NCBI RefSeq assembly: GCF_003369915.1
Contig: NW_022881614.1
Location: 26,452,336-26,516,335, forward strand
Length of the DNA stretch: 64,000 nt
Direction of reading: 5' to 3'
Source: Drosophila miranda
Taxonomy: Eukaryota > Arthropoda > Insecta > Diptera > Drosophilidae
Notes under the pieces: generated by a model
Told to the model about the DNA's origin: nothing
Database searches by the model: none
The model's input: only the letters and a program-made list of their open reading frames with translations
Shown here: in pieces, positions 1 through 10,452 of the stretch
How the letters are laid out: every line of letters begins with the position of its first letter
Position numbering within the stretch: the first letter of the stretch is position 1
Made by a program: the position numbers and the translations under genes

Positions 1-14
1 TTATACGATTAACA

Positions 15-320
15 AATCAATTTTCTACTTAACTGGCTTATTTTTATTACTTGCTTTTATTGGATTTTGCTTAAAAGAAGGTTTTAGCGAAAAAGGTCAA
101 ACAAATGAAACGTAATAAATCGTAAGAGAAAAATCGTTCCAATTGTTCAATTTCTTTATTCCGTTGAATAATGCTGCCTAACTAAAACCATTAGCTCTGC
201 CCACATAATTTTAAGCCATTTATGAATCAATTTTCTACTTGATTGGTTGATTTTAAATACTTGCTTTTATTGGATTTTGCCTAAAACAAGGTTTTAGCGA
301 GAAAAGAAAAAACAAAAAAA
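15..320 (+). repeat. Two direct copies of an AT-rich dispersed repeat
   Basis: Two related blocks (about 15-110 and 222-310) share the phrase acttgcttttattggatttt followed by a gcttaaaa / gcctaaaa run and a ttttagcg box. The same text recurs at 13926-14030, 14619-14720, in the matching places of the later cassettes, inverted near 17012, and weakly near 47770. In those places it is joined to a Motif 6-like (ggtatattt) segment. It is therefore a dispersed repeat rather than unique sequence; no coding potential is seen. Confidence 0.6.
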
Positions 321-1010
321 AGTAAGACGGAATCGTTCCAATTGATTGCAGCAGCAACCGACATATCGATTTTAATCAATCGAATAGGCGCAATTTTTAA
401 AAGGGTGGCAGACAAATTTCAAGTGCAAATGCAACTGCAGACAGAAATTACAGCAAGCCCGGCACTTAGAGATAGGGCGAGGCCATTTATTTATGGGACG
501 AGAGGGCCATTCTGGCCAACGAATCGAACTTTACACATGGCTTCTGGTGTAGTACGACGTTCAGCTCGCTTGAACTTACTATCTGGAAAATAGAATGATA
601 TCTTAATACGTCAAAACCACCGGAATTCTCATAGATAAGGGTTACGCATTCAGTTTCGTAGTCTGCGCGCGAATGAGTGTTCCACTAGGTTTTCTCCGAC
701 ACACCTCCGGAGGAAATGGCTCATCCAACGCTTGTCCCCGATTCACGTGTCTAGCGGTTGGCGCACTTGCCATAATTCAGGAACTCATAAATTCTCAAAA
801 ATTGATTAGATAGTTCGCAAATATAATATGGTGATTTGAAGTACGTCCAATGTCGCCATTTTGAATGGAATGGTCATATAAATTGTAAATCACAAACAGC
901 CGATCCACATCCATGAGCAGAGCACGCATCACATCACTGTATCATGAATCAGATGATTCATGCCTTATCGGGCAAGGCAAGCAAGGCTATGAGCGTAATT
1001 CCAGAATGTA
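321..1010. other. No recognisable gene
   Basis: Short open frames exist (one at 342-593) but none shows a known domain or a convincing splice context. A small frame starting with ATG at 944 runs into the retrotransposon insertion at 1011-1021. If the insertion is removed, that frame would continue for about two dozen codons and then stop, so it is probably fortuitous. Confidence 0.4.
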
Positions 1011-1021
1011 AACATTACTGG
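1011..1021. repeat. Target-site duplication, left copy (aacattactgg)
   Basis: The 11-mer aacattactgg occurs here and again at 5618-5628, exactly bracketing the non-LTR retrotransposon. Because the element's own 3' tail also ends in aac, the first three bases are ambiguous. Confidence 0.85.
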
Positions 1022-1173
1022 GGAAAAGACCATCCCTCTACAAACGCATCTGGGAAACCAGTGCCCAAAAAGACGGGGAAGGAGATTAAGTCGGTCCACC
1101 GTCTCGAGGCAGCAGGCGCTGTGAGGAGAGGACCGAAAAGCCAATCGGGCCAATCCACGTCGGGGGGGCGACC

Positions 1174-2136
1174 ATGCAGAGCGATATCGCGGCTGGCGGA
1201 CCCCTTGGGACCGGGAACCCCTTGACAACTCCGGCAGGCGGCGCCTCTGCCTCGAAAGATAGGCCCAAGTTCCAAGACAAAAGACGTGCGGCCTTCATCC
1301 TGGGCAACGACGACCTGGTGTTCCTGGCCCAGATTGGAGTCCCAGACAGGGGCTCTAAAGACGGGCAGATCCCTAGGGACAAGTGGCACCTCGTGGAAAA
1401 CGAGCTCCAAGACCGTTTCCTCCAGGAGTTGGAGGAGAATGGAGGACCACCGCCCAAGTGTGAGGAAGCCGGGTGGCACCAAGGCAGGGTGAAAGCCATC
1501 GCCTGCCAAGATGCTCGCTCGGCGGCCCTCTACTCGAAGGCGGTAGCGTCGCTCAAGGAGGTCTACCCAGGAGCCCAGCTGGAGGTCGTGATGAGGGAGG
1601 ACTTCCCTAGCAAGCCGAGGGCCATAGCGTGGCTCTCGGCGAAGCCTGCAGAGCCGGATAAGATTCTCCGGATACTGCAGGTCTGCAACCCCCACCTTCC
1701 CACAGCCGATTGGAAGGTGGCCAAGGTAGAGGAGAGCAACGGGCAGAGGCGCCAAATCATCCTCGTCCTGAACGAGGAGTCGGTCAGACTTCTCCACGAC
1801 ACGGAGGGCGCTGTGGACTACGGCTACAAGAAGGTAGTCGTAGTACCGTACAAGTCCGACTCCAATGGCATGCAACCGACGGTCGAGCCAGACCTGGAGC
1901 CCCCGGAGATCCCTAGTATGGAGATCAAGCCTGCGGTGTCAGACCTGGCATCAGTGGTGTCGGATGACATCCTAGATGGTTACGTGTCAGACTTGAGCGA
2001 TCTCACTAGGGATCTCAAGCACATCGGGGTCGCGGAGGAGTTGGACTCTTCGGAGAGCGACCACGACAGGACAATGGTGGAGGTGAACCTCAGGAATGTC
2101 ACTGATACTCCTGCAGATAAACCTCCACCATTGTAA
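1174..2136 (+). CDS. Retrotransposon ORF1 protein (DUF4780-like, nucleic-acid binding)
   Basis: This 320-residue protein is probably the RNA-binding structural protein of the LOA-like element. It has a Gly/Ala-rich N-terminus, then a compact alpha/beta region (about residues 40-230) with the signatures AAFILGND, GWHQGRVKAIACQD, RAIAWL, LQVCNPHLPTADWKV and VVVVPYKSD. That pattern is like DUF4780 of insect retroelement ORF1 proteins. The last 90 residues are acidic and Ser-rich. No CCHC zinc knuckles are present. The ATG at 1174 is chosen because the conserved block follows it; upstream in-frame sequence gives no better start. The frame overlaps ORF2 by 41 bp in another frame, suggesting reinitiation or frameshifting for ORF2. 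The DUF assignment is from memory of the family pattern. Confidence 0.75.
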   Translation: MQSDIAAGGPLGTGNPLTTPAGGASASKDRPKFQDKRRAAFILGNDDLVFLAQIGVPDRGSKDGQIPRDKWHLVENELQDRFLQELEENGGPPPKCEEAGWHQGRVKAIACQDARSAALYSKAVASLKEVYPGAQLEVVMREDFPSKPRAIAWLSAKPAEPDKILRILQVCNPHLPTADWKVAKVEESNGQRRQIILVLNEESVRLLHDTEGAVDYGYKKVVVVPYKSDSNGMQPTVEPDLEPPEIPSMEIKPAVSDLASVVSDDILDGYVSDLSDLTRDLKHIGVAEELDSSESDHDRTMVEVNLRNVTDTPADKPPPL

Positions 2137-5100
2137 GGCAGCATGCGCTGCTCTCTTGCTCCACCTAGCCAAGGGTGGAGCCGACATAGTCCTCATTCAG
2201 GAGCCCTGGATCCTCGGAAACAGGGTCTCTGGTCTGAGGACTCCTGACTATAAGCTATACGTAGCTGACTCCGCAGGTAAAACTCGCACCTGCATCCTTG
2301 CAAAAAGAGATTTGCACTTATTTTTGCTCCCAAATTTCAGCAATGAAGACCAAACAGCAGTGAGCCTCGAAGGCCAGGGGTGCTTACTGAGAATCTGCTC
2401 CACGTACATGGGTCACGACCAACCAGACCCCCCTCCACAGGCGCTCAGGGCGCTAATCACAGACTGCGAGGCCAAGGACACCGGCCTAATCGTAGGGTAC
2501 GACGCCAATGCACACCACTGCCAGTGGGGAAGCACTGACACCAACGAAAGGGGTGAGTACCTTTTCAACTATTTACTGACCACCCAGATGGTCCTTTTAA
2601 ATAGGGGGAGTGATTCCACCTTCATTATTAAAAACCGCAAGGAGGTCCTGGACCTCACACTTGCCTCTCATGAGTTACACGGGAACATCGTATCCTGGAG
2701 GGTCCTGGAAGAGCACTCCTTCTCGGACCACAGGTACGTGGAAACCGTATTCTCTTTTTCACTACCGAGACCAGCTCAATTTCGGAACCTTAGGCGGACA
2801 AACTGGGCTCGGTACTCAGACCACCTCTGTCGAGTTCTCCCTGAGACTCCACCTGAGGAGGAGATCTCCAGTGAAGCCACGACTCATCTTGTTAAACTAT
2901 TTACCGACGCCTGCAATGAGGCGCTCGATAAATCCTGCCCCTCTAGCAAGAGCAGAGGCCGGAAGAAACCTGAATGGTGGAATCCGAAACTGAGGGAACT
3001 CCGGAAAGCCTCCCGAAGACTCTTCAATAAAGCTAAGGCTGAAAACGCTGAGCAGAACTGGGCCGATTACAAGGCCAGTCTGTCAGTTTACAATAAAGAA
3101 CTGAGGAAAGCCAAACGCGCCTCATGGCGTAAGTTCTGTAGTGACATTGAGAATAACTCGGAAGCCTCGCGCTTGCGCAAAGTTCTCTCGAAGACTACAC
3201 CCACTCTGGGCTACCTGAAGAACGCCGACCAATCATGGACAACGTCCAGCAATGAGTCGCTAAATCTTCTCCTTAACACCCACTTTCCCGGCTGCGATGA
3301 AAACAGACCACACTACATCGCGGCTCCCTCCGTTGCCTCAAGTGTTATCATGAACCTGCTAAGCCAGGAGAACATTTCCTGGGCAATAAAAAGCTTCATC
3401 ATCCCTGCCCAACTGATTCACGCTGGACAAAAAGCCACTAATTGGCTCAAAAGGATATACGAGGGAATCTTCTCCCATGGATATATCCCGGAAACCTGGC
3501 TTCATACCAAAGTCGTCTTCATCCCCAAGGCAGGCAAGCCCTCGCACACTGCCCCCAAAGATATCAGACCCATAAGTCTATCGTCCTTCCTTCTGAAGAC
3601 GATGGAACGGCTTTTGGGGATGCATCTCACGGTAAATATTCCGCCTAGTCTATTCTCAGACTCCCAGCATGCCTATCGGAAAGGAAGATCCACCGAAACG
3701 GCCCTACACACGATCACATCGATCATAGAAGCGTCCCTTAACTGTAAGGAGTACACCCTGGTAGCCTTCCTCGACATAGAAGGCGCCTTTAATAACATCC
3801 TCCCGACCGCCATCACGGATGCACTGACGGACCTGGGGGTTGACTCCCGGACGGTGAGCCTGGTCGATCAGATGCTACAATGCAGGACGGTTGAGGCATC
3901 ACTGGGGACGTCAACTTCCACCAGATTTGTCAGTAGAGGCACCCCGCAGGGCGGAGTCCTCTCGCCCCTCCTATGGAACGTGGCAGTGAACGAACTGCTG
4001 CGGGAGATAGAGGGCTGCCGCGTGGTGGCGTATGCGGACGATGTTGCTATAGCATTCTCGGGTAAATTCCCGCAGACGCTGTGTAAGTGCCTGACAAGCA
4101 CTCTCATGAAGATGTCAAAATGGGCAGACAAATGCGGTCTAGGCGTCAACCCGTCTAAAACGGAACTGGTGCTCTTCACTAGGAAGTACAAAGTTCCGGC
4201 ACTGATTCCCCCAAGACTATGTGGGGAAGCGCTAATCTTCAGCAACAACGCCAAGTATCTTGATCTAATCCTCGATAGAAAGCTCGATTGGAAATTGAGC
4301 ATAGAGGATAGAGTAAAGAAGGCCACAGTAGCCCTCTATACTTGCAGGAAAGCCATCGGACTAAGATGGGGAATGACCCCCTATATAGTTCGGTGGCTTT
4401 ACACCACCATCATACGACCGATCATGCTCTATGGAGCGGTAGTATGGGGGCCAGCCTTAGACAAAAGGACATGCCTCAATAAACTCAGCAGAGAAGCCAG
4501 ACTGTGGAAAGCGTCCGCGGTTGGGCACTCGGGAATCCTGACGAGACACCCGCAATTACCAGAGAGGACAGATTATTGTGTCCCTAGTGATCACATCTCG
4601 ACGCCTTTCCAGGTATCAATCCCACTTAGGGAGGACTGGAAGATGGGCGAACCAGGACCCGCAAATGCGGTTCACTTCTACACTGATGGCTCAAAGCTAG
4701 ACGGCCGCGGAGTCTACTGCAGCGAGCTGAACATCAGTCATTGCTTCAGGCTCCCGGACCACTGCAGTGTGTTCCAAGCGGAGGTTGTAGCCATCAAGGA
4801 GGCCATTTCCATCGTCTCCAAACTACTTCTAGACACGCGCTTAGTGTGCGTTTTCTCGGACAGCCAAGCAGCTATTAAAGCTCTAGGCTCAATATCGTCG
4901 AACGAGATCGCAGATCAGTTAGACCTCTTCCTTATATGGGTCCCAGGCCACAGGGACACCGAGGGGAACGACGCCGCCGACGAGCTAGCAAGGCAGGGTA
5001 CTACAATTCCTCTCCTTATGGAGAGGGAGCAGGTAGCGATGCCTCTGGCTACGTGCAGGCTCCTCACGCACGAATTGTTCGAGCAAAATGCCAATAGGAG

Positions 5101-5470
5101 ATGGCAGCAAACCGTTTCCTGTAAAATCTCAAGATTGATATGGCCATATCGATCGAAGAAGCGCTCAGCCGAGCTGTATAGGCTCAGCAGAGCACAGTGC
5201 TCTGCAGTTACTCGAGCCATTACGGGACACTGGCAGATTGGCACTCATGCCTCTAGACTGTCAATCCCTCCTAACGACTTCTGCAGGAGTTGTCGCGACG
5301 AGGAAGAGGAGGAATCGGTCCCCCACTTCTTCTGCCACTGCCCGGCCCTTGGAAATCGTCGTCTTCGTATTCTCGGGGCCGCTTTCCTCACAGACATTTC
5401 GGACCTGTCCGAAATCAAACCGGGGACCTTGTCCAGATTCATCCAAGCCTCCGGATGGGACTGCCCTTAA
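2096..5470 (+). CDS. Retrotransposon ORF2: endonuclease-RT-RNase H polyprotein
   Basis: This 1,124-residue polyprotein would perform target-primed reverse transcription. The AP-type endonuclease occupies about residues 1-220, with QEPW (35-38), YDANAHHCQWG (135-145) and SDHR (210-213). The reverse transcriptase (about 430-790) shows FLDIEGAFNNI, RGTPQGGVLSPLLWN and the catalytic YADD (646-649). RNase H (about 858-970) shows FYTDGS, FQAEVVAI, FSDSQAAIKAL and WVPGHRDTEGN. A Cys/His cluster lies near residue 1060. Oddities: the usual KSPGxDG block expected after AIKSF (431-434) is missing, the RT-RNase H linker after residue 798 is short, and the RNase H helix before LDLFLIWVPGH is short. These look like in-frame deletions, so the protein may be inactive despite being open. 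The start codon lies inside ORF1. Confidence 0.9.
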   Translation: MSLILLQINLHHCKAACAALLLHLAKGGADIVLIQEPWILGNRVSGLRTPDYKLYVADSAGKTRTCILAKRDLHLFLLPNFSNEDQTAVSLEGQGCLLRICSTYMGHDQPDPPPQALRALITDCEAKDTGLIVGYDANAHHCQWGSTDTNERGEYLFNYLLTTQMVLLNRGSDSTFIIKNRKEVLDLTLASHELHGNIVSWRVLEEHSFSDHRYVETVFSFSLPRPAQFRNLRRTNWARYSDHLCRVLPETPPEEEISSEATTHLVKLFTDACNEALDKSCPSSKSRGRKKPEWWNPKLRELRKASRRLFNKAKAENAEQNWADYKASLSVYNKELRKAKRASWRKFCSDIENNSEASRLRKVLSKTTPTLGYLKNADQSWTTSSNESLNLLLNTHFPGCDENRPHYIAAPSVASSVIMNLLSQENISWAIKSFIIPAQLIHAGQKATNWLKRIYEGIFSHGYIPETWLHTKVVFIPKAGKPSHTAPKDIRPISLSSFLLKTMERLLGMHLTVNIPPSLFSDSQHAYRKGRSTETALHTITSIIEASLNCKEYTLVAFLDIEGAFNNILPTAITDALTDLGVDSRTVSLVDQMLQCRTVEASLGTSTSTRFVSRGTPQGGVLSPLLWNVAVNELLREIEGCRVVAYADDVAIAFSGKFPQTLCKCLTSTLMKMSKWADKCGLGVNPSKTELVLFTRKYKVPALIPPRLCGEALIFSNNAKYLDLILDRKLDWKLSIEDRVKKATVALYTCRKAIGLRWGMTPYIVRWLYTTIIRPIMLYGAVVWGPALDKRTCLNKLSREARLWKASAVGHSGILTRHPQLPERTDYCVPSDHISTPFQVSIPLREDWKMGEPGPANAVHFYTDGSKLDGRGVYCSELNISHCFRLPDHCSVFQAEVVAIKEAISIVSKLLLDTRLVCVFSDSQAAIKALGSISSNEIADQLDLFLIWVPGHRDTEGNDAADELARQGTTIPLLMEREQVAMPLATCRLLTHELFEQNANRRWQQTVSCKISRLIWPYRSKKRSAELYRLSRAQCSAVTRAITGHWQIGTHASRLSIPPNDFCRSCRDEEEEESVPHFFCHCPALGNRRLRILGAAFLTDISDLSEIKPGTLSRFIQASGWDCP

Positions 5471-5604
5471 TTTGCAACAGCCTGTTTCTCCACGGTTTTT
5501 AGGCACTGGGAAGGGGCACACGCCCTTGCGGCACCACAACGGACCTTCTACAGGTCCAAGTGAGCTTGGGAGGGTTTCATCACTCCCCCAGGCTACCGCC
5601 TGAA

Positions 5605-5620
5605 CCTAACCTAACCTAAC
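5605..5620 (+). repeat. 3' tail of cctaa repeats
   Basis: Three tandem CCTAA units close the retrotransposon and merge into the target-site duplication. Short tandem-repeat tails are usual for I/LOA-type elements. CCTAA is also the complement of the insect telomere unit TTAGG, which Drosophila has lost; here it is most simply a tail. Confidence 0.7.
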
Positions 5621-5628
5621 ATTACTGG
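5618..5628. repeat. Target-site duplication, right copy
   Basis: This copy of aacattactgg matches 1011-1021. The unduplicated pre-insertion site would read agaatgta-aacattactgg-aagaag. Confidence 0.85.
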
Positions 5629-6253
5629 AAGAAGAATGAATTGAGATTGTGTTTTGTTGGTCATGATGTTCTATTTTTGCCATTTGCGTTTTATTTGGTA
5701 TAATTACCTTTGCTTCGACTAGCTTTAGCCTTAGTAACAAATAGATTTACAAAATACTATTTTGAAAAAAATAGTACAATTTACTTTCTTATCAGCTTGT
5801 TAATCGACTTTGCCTTATGTTCTGCAGTGTCTTTCCGCAGCAGCAAATCAAACAATAGTTCACATTAATCGCAGCTAGATACGAAGGGGTTTCAAACCTC
5901 TGTATAATCTAATCAATCAACTAATAATTGGCTCTAGTTTAAGTTAAACTTGGGTGACCCAGCAATAGGGTTTGATGAGAGGCCCGATATTGAGGCCGAA
6001 TTTACATAATAGCCTCCAACGATCCGAGGAACGTGTTCCAATTCGGAAGTTCCATTCGATCTCCCGCTTCTACTGTTCGTTATTTGGATTTAATTACTTT
6101 CGCACCATTTTAGGGCATCGCAGAGTGTTCACAAAATAGCAGCATTCGCTTCTAATTGGCCTTACCATTGGCAGCAGTACTGCCGTAAAACTAATAGCTA
6201 CTCATATTCATATGTGTATGTACGCTAGGAATACGTTTTCTATTAATTTTTTG
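5629..6253. other. No recognisable gene
   Basis: AT-rich intergenic-looking sequence between the retrotransposon and the first DINE element. I see no long open frame, no domain and no repeat copied elsewhere in the window. Confidence 0.4.
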
Positions 6254-7370
6254 TATACCCGATACTCAAAATGAGTATTGGGGTATATTAGATTTGTGGT
6301 AAAAGTGGATGTGTGTAACGTCCAGAAGGAATTTTTTCCGACCCCATAAAGTATATATATTCTTGATCAGCATCAATAGCCGAGTCGATTGGGCCCTGTC
6401 TGTCTGTCCGTCTGTCCGTCTGTCCGTCCGTCCGTCTGTCCGTCCCCTTCAGCGCCTAGTGCTCAAAGACTATAAGAGCTAGAGCAACGATGTTTTGGAT
6501 CCAGACTTCTGTGATATGTCACTGCTACAAAAATATTTCAAAACTTCGCCCCGCCCACTTCCGCCCCCACAAAGGACGAAAATCTGTGGCATCCACAATT
6601 TTAAAGATATGAGAAAACCAAAAACGTAGAATTGTAGAGAATGACCATATCTTTAAGACTGCGGAAGCTGAATTGGATTGTATTATTATTATTGCCAGCA
6701 TCAAGAAAACAATTTCATTTTTTCTCGCCCTGTCTCTCTCTAACACACACGTAGCATAGGCGGCTTTGCTTAGAGTAAAACATTAGCGCCTAGATCTCAG
6801 AGACTATAAAAGCTAGAGCAACCAAATTTGGTATCCACACTCCTAATATATCGGACCGAGACGAGTTTGTTTCAAAATTTCGCCACACCCCCTTCCGCCC
6901 CCGCAAAGGACGAAAATCTGGGGATATTCAAAAATCTCAGAGACTATTAAGGCTAGAGTAACCAAATTTGGTATCCGCACTTTTGTTAGATCTTACTATA
7001 AAACGTGTATCTCAAAATTTCGCCCCACCCCCTTCCGCCCACACAAAGGACGAAAATCTGTGGCATCCACAATATTGCACATTCGAGAAAACTAAAAACG
7101 CAGAATCATAGATAATGACCATATCTATCAGATTGCTGAATCTGGATCAGATCAGATCATTTTGATAGCCAATAGGAACAAATCAATTTGCAGTGGCTAC
7201 GCAGCGCCCGACGTCACGCTCAGACTGATTTTCTGTCTCTCTTGCACGCACTCTTTGTCGTGTCGTTCAATATTAGCGGCGTCCGCCGGAGGAGAGCCAT
7301 ACTGACTAAGTATCGGGTATAACTGTAGAGTTGCGGTGTCCGCAGCAACTCACAACGTTCCCCCTCGTTT
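6254..7370 (+). mobile_element. DINE-1-like (Helentron-associated) element, copy 1
   Basis: A 1.1-kb interspersed element. It starts with tatacccgatact, followed by an imperfect palindrome, and carries near its end the inverted subterminal copy agtatcgggtata. Next come a hairpin (gagttgc ... gcaactc) and a terminal cgttccccctcgttt. Inside is a variable GTCTGTCC/GTCC microsatellite, then three related blocks, each with ttccgccc ... aaaggacgaaaatctg. This architecture is that of Drosophila DINE-1/INE-1 elements and of the ISX/ISY elements of D. miranda (established families; the match here is by pattern). There is no transposase ORF, so it is non-autonomous. Confidence 0.85.
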
Positions 7371-7372
7371 CT

Positions 7373-8479
7373 TATACCCGATAATCAAAATGAGTATTGG
7401 GGTATATTAGATTTGTGGTAAAAGTGGATGTGTGTAACGTCCAGAAGGAATTGTTTCCGACCCCATAAAGTATATATATTCTTGATCAGCATCAAAAGCC
7501 GAGTCGATTGAACCATGTCTGTCCATCCGTCTGTCCGTCCGTCCGTCTGTCCGTCCCCTTCAGCGCCTAGTGCTCATAGACTATAAGAGCTAGAGCAACG
7601 ATGTTTTGGATCCAGACTTCTGTGATATGTCACTGCTACAAAAATATTTCAAAACTTCGCTCGCCCACTTCCGCCCCCACAAAGGATGAAAATCTGTGGC
7701 ATCCACATTTTTAAAGATACAATAAAACCAAAAACGCAGAATCGTAGAGGATGACTATATGTTCTAGAGTGTAAAATCTCAACCAGATCGTATAATTATT
7801 ATAGCCAGAATCAAGAAAACAATTTCATTCTTTCTGTCTCTGTCTCTCTCTAACACACAGGTTTCATGGTCGGCTTTGCCAATTGCAATATATGAGTTCA
7901 AGGATCTCAGAACCTATAAGAGCCAGAGCAACCAAATTTGGTATCCACACTCCTGTGATATCGGACCTTGACCGTTTCGTGTCCAAATTTCGCCACACCC
8001 CCTTCCGCCCCCGCAAAGGACGAAAATCTGGGGCATCCACAAATCTCAGAGACTATTAAGGCTAGAGTAACCAAATTTGGTGTCCGCACTTCTGTTAGAT
8101 CTCACTATAAAACGTTTATCTCAGAATTTCGCCCCACCCCCTTCCGCCCCCACAAAGGACGAAAATCTGTTGCATCCACAATATTGCAGATTCGAGAAAA
8201 CTAAAAACGCGGAATCATAGATAATGACCATATCTATCAGACTGCTGAATCTGGATCAGATCGGATCATTTTTATACCCAAAAGGAACAAATCAATTTGC
8301 ACTGGCTACGCAGCGCCCGACGTCACGCTCAGACTGATTTTCTGTCTCTCTCGCACGCACTCTTTGTCGTGTCGTTTAATATTAGCGGCGTCTGCCGCAG
8401 GAGAGCCATACTGACTAAGTATCGGGTATAACTGTAGAGTTGCGGTGTCCGCAGCAACTCACAACGTTCCCCCTCGTTT
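7373..8479 (+). mobile_element. DINE-1-like element, copy 2
   Basis: Full-length copy starting only two bases after copy 1 ends, in the same orientation, with the same terminal boxes. Head-to-tail arrays are typical of Helentron-related elements. The internal blocks differ from copy 1 at scattered bases, so this is not a very recent duplication of copy 1. A 127-bp unique spacer (8480-8606) separates it from copy 3. Confidence 0.85.
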
Positions 8480-8606
8480 TACTTAATTTATAGGCTTAAG
8501 GCGTCGCGGGGAGTGAATTAAGGGATTCGTTTCGATCCTCCGCTGTGCTACTGATATGCCGACTATAATCTGTAGACCCGCAATTCATAAATAAGTTTGT
8601 GTTTTT

Positions 8607-9715
8607 TATACCCGATACTCAAAATGAGTATTGGGGTATATTAGATTTGTGGTAAAAGTGGATGTGTGTAACGTCCAGAAGGAATCGTTTCCGACCCCAT
8701 AAAGTATATATATTCTTGATCAGCATCAATAGCCGAGTCGATTGAGCCATGTCTGTCTGTCCGTCTGTCCGTCCGTCCGTCTGTCCGTCCCCTTCAGCGC
8801 CTAGTGCTCAAAGACTATAGGAGCTAGAGCAACGATGTTTTGGACCCAGACTTCTGTGATATGTCACTGCTACAATAATATTTCAAACCTTCGCCCCGCC
8901 CACTTCCGCCCCCACAAAGGACGAAAATCTGTGGCATCCACAATTTTAAAGATATGAGAAAACCAAAAACGTAGAGTTGTAGAGAATGACCATATCTTTA
9001 AGACTGCGGAATCTGAATTGGATTGTATTATTATTATAGCCAGCATCAAGAAAACAATTTCATTTTTTCTCGCCCTGTCTCTCTCTAACACACACGTAGC
9101 ATAGGCGGCTTTGCTTAGAGTAAAACATTAGCGCCTAGATCTCAGAGACTACAAAAGCTAGAGCAACCAAATTTGGCATCCACACTCCTAATATATCGGA
9201 CCGAGACGAGTTTGTTTCAAAATTTCGCCACACCCCCTTCCGCCCCCGCAAAGGACGAAAGTCTGGGGATATTCAAAAATCTCAGAGACTATTAAGGCTA
9301 GAGTAACCAAATTTGGTATCCGCACTTCTGTTAGATCTTACTATAAAACGTGTATCTCAAAATTTCGCCCCACCCCCTTCCGCCCACACAAAGGACGAAA
9401 ATCTGTTGCATCCACAATATTGCACATTCGAGAAAACTAAAAACGCAGAATCATAGATAATGACCATATCTATCAGATTGCTGAATCTGGATCAGATCAG
9501 ATCATTTTTATAGCCAATAGGAACAAATCAATTTGCAGTGGCTACGCAGCGCCCGACGTCACGCTCAGACTGATTTTCTGTCTCTCTCGCACGCACTCTT
9601 TGTCGTGTCGTTTAATATTAGCGGCGTCTGCCGGAGGAGAGCCATACTGACTTAGTATCGGGTATAACCGTAGAGTTGCGGTGTCCGCAGCAACTCACAA
9701 CGTTCCCCCTCGTTT
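8607..9715 (+). mobile_element. DINE-1-like element, copy 3 (contains the left end of cassette 1)
   Basis: Full-length copy with both termini. Its internal base 8701 (aaagtatatat) is the point at which cassettes 2 and 3 are joined to the sequence downstream of the ARMT1 gene. This element therefore supplied the left breakpoint of the tandem amplification. Confidence 0.85.
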
Positions 9716-10452
9716 TATACTCGGTTTAAGTTCAATACGATAAGAGGAATGAGAAATGAGAATGAGGAATATTTCCACAAGAACAATCTCCTAGGCAGTC
9801 ATTATGTCATAATGCAAGCAAAACTTTTGAAATGTTCTTAAACTTGTCTCTCCAACCGTGCGTAATACTAATCTAAGTCCAGTTTGACCCTTGCTCCCCA
9901 CACCCCAAAAACATAATTCCAACAACTGTACAAGATCATTTGTGAAGACCCACATTAGAACGGAGAAGAGACGATCGCGTCAAGTGTGCAGTGCGATGTT
10001 ACTCTTGCGAGTAAATATGGCAAATAAGTGAGTGAGGCGGCGGTGGTGGTGGTGGTGTAGACGTGACTCAGCTCAGCTTTTCCCACATTACCAATAATTG
10101 TGTGTTTGACAAGCGCTCTAGTGGCTGGCCCCTGACACTGTCTGACTCATACTCATGTGCTGATAAGAGTGATCTGTTTATGCTAAGCTCCAAATGACAT
10201 AATGATATCAGTGAGCAAACATCAATCAATCGTAACGGAGCTAGGATGCGCACGATCATGTAAATTTAATTTATTCAATGGCATTCTTTATCGGAGCTTA
10301 TTTATGTACAGAAGCTGCAGTAAACAAACAAAAGACGCAACTAATAAGACTATTAATCTACAAACTATATAAATCATATCTAGGGTGGGCTTAGCTATAA
10401 AAAATAATCAATAATTAAGATACGAAAAAGCAACAACAAAAGCAGAAAAAAA
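9716..10452. other. Downstream flank or 3' UTR of GlcT copy 1
   Basis: Non-coding, conserved in all three cassettes. It holds a GGT microsatellite (about 10038-10056) and, read on the minus strand, AATAAA-type signals near 10265-10305 that could end the GlcT transcript. If so, the minus-strand DINE at 10453-11575 lies inside the 3' UTR of this copy. That extension is inference. Confidence 0.35.

Larger units (their letters stand above)
1022..5617 (+). mobile_element. LOA/R1-type non-LTR retrotransposon (complete insertion, about 4.6 kb)
   Basis: This is a LINE-like element with a short 5' leader (about 150 bp), ORF1, an ORF2 overlapping ORF1 by 41 bp, a 3' UTR and a tail of cctaa repeats, flanked by an 11-bp target-site duplication. 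ORF2 order is AP endonuclease, reverse transcriptase, RNase H and a terminal Cys/His motif. ORF1 resembles the DUF4780-type proteins found with LOA-like elements. This layout fits the I superfamily, LOA clade (relatives are LOA, bilbo and the D. miranda element TRIM). Both ORFs are open, so the insertion is young, but ORF2 seems to have lost several in-frame segments. The family name is inferred from motifs only. Confidence 0.85.

Noticed and set aside
342..593. 83-codon frame near the left edge
   Set aside because: No homology or splice signals, adjacent to dispersed repeats; expected by chance.
5605..5620. True telomeric repeat tract
   Set aside because: Only three units, located exactly at the 3' end of a retrotransposon and inside its target duplication; better explained as an element tail.
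6525..6746. Minus-strand 73-codon frame repeated in most DINE copies
   Set aside because: It recurs only because the element recurs; no start context, no domain, and several copies lack it.
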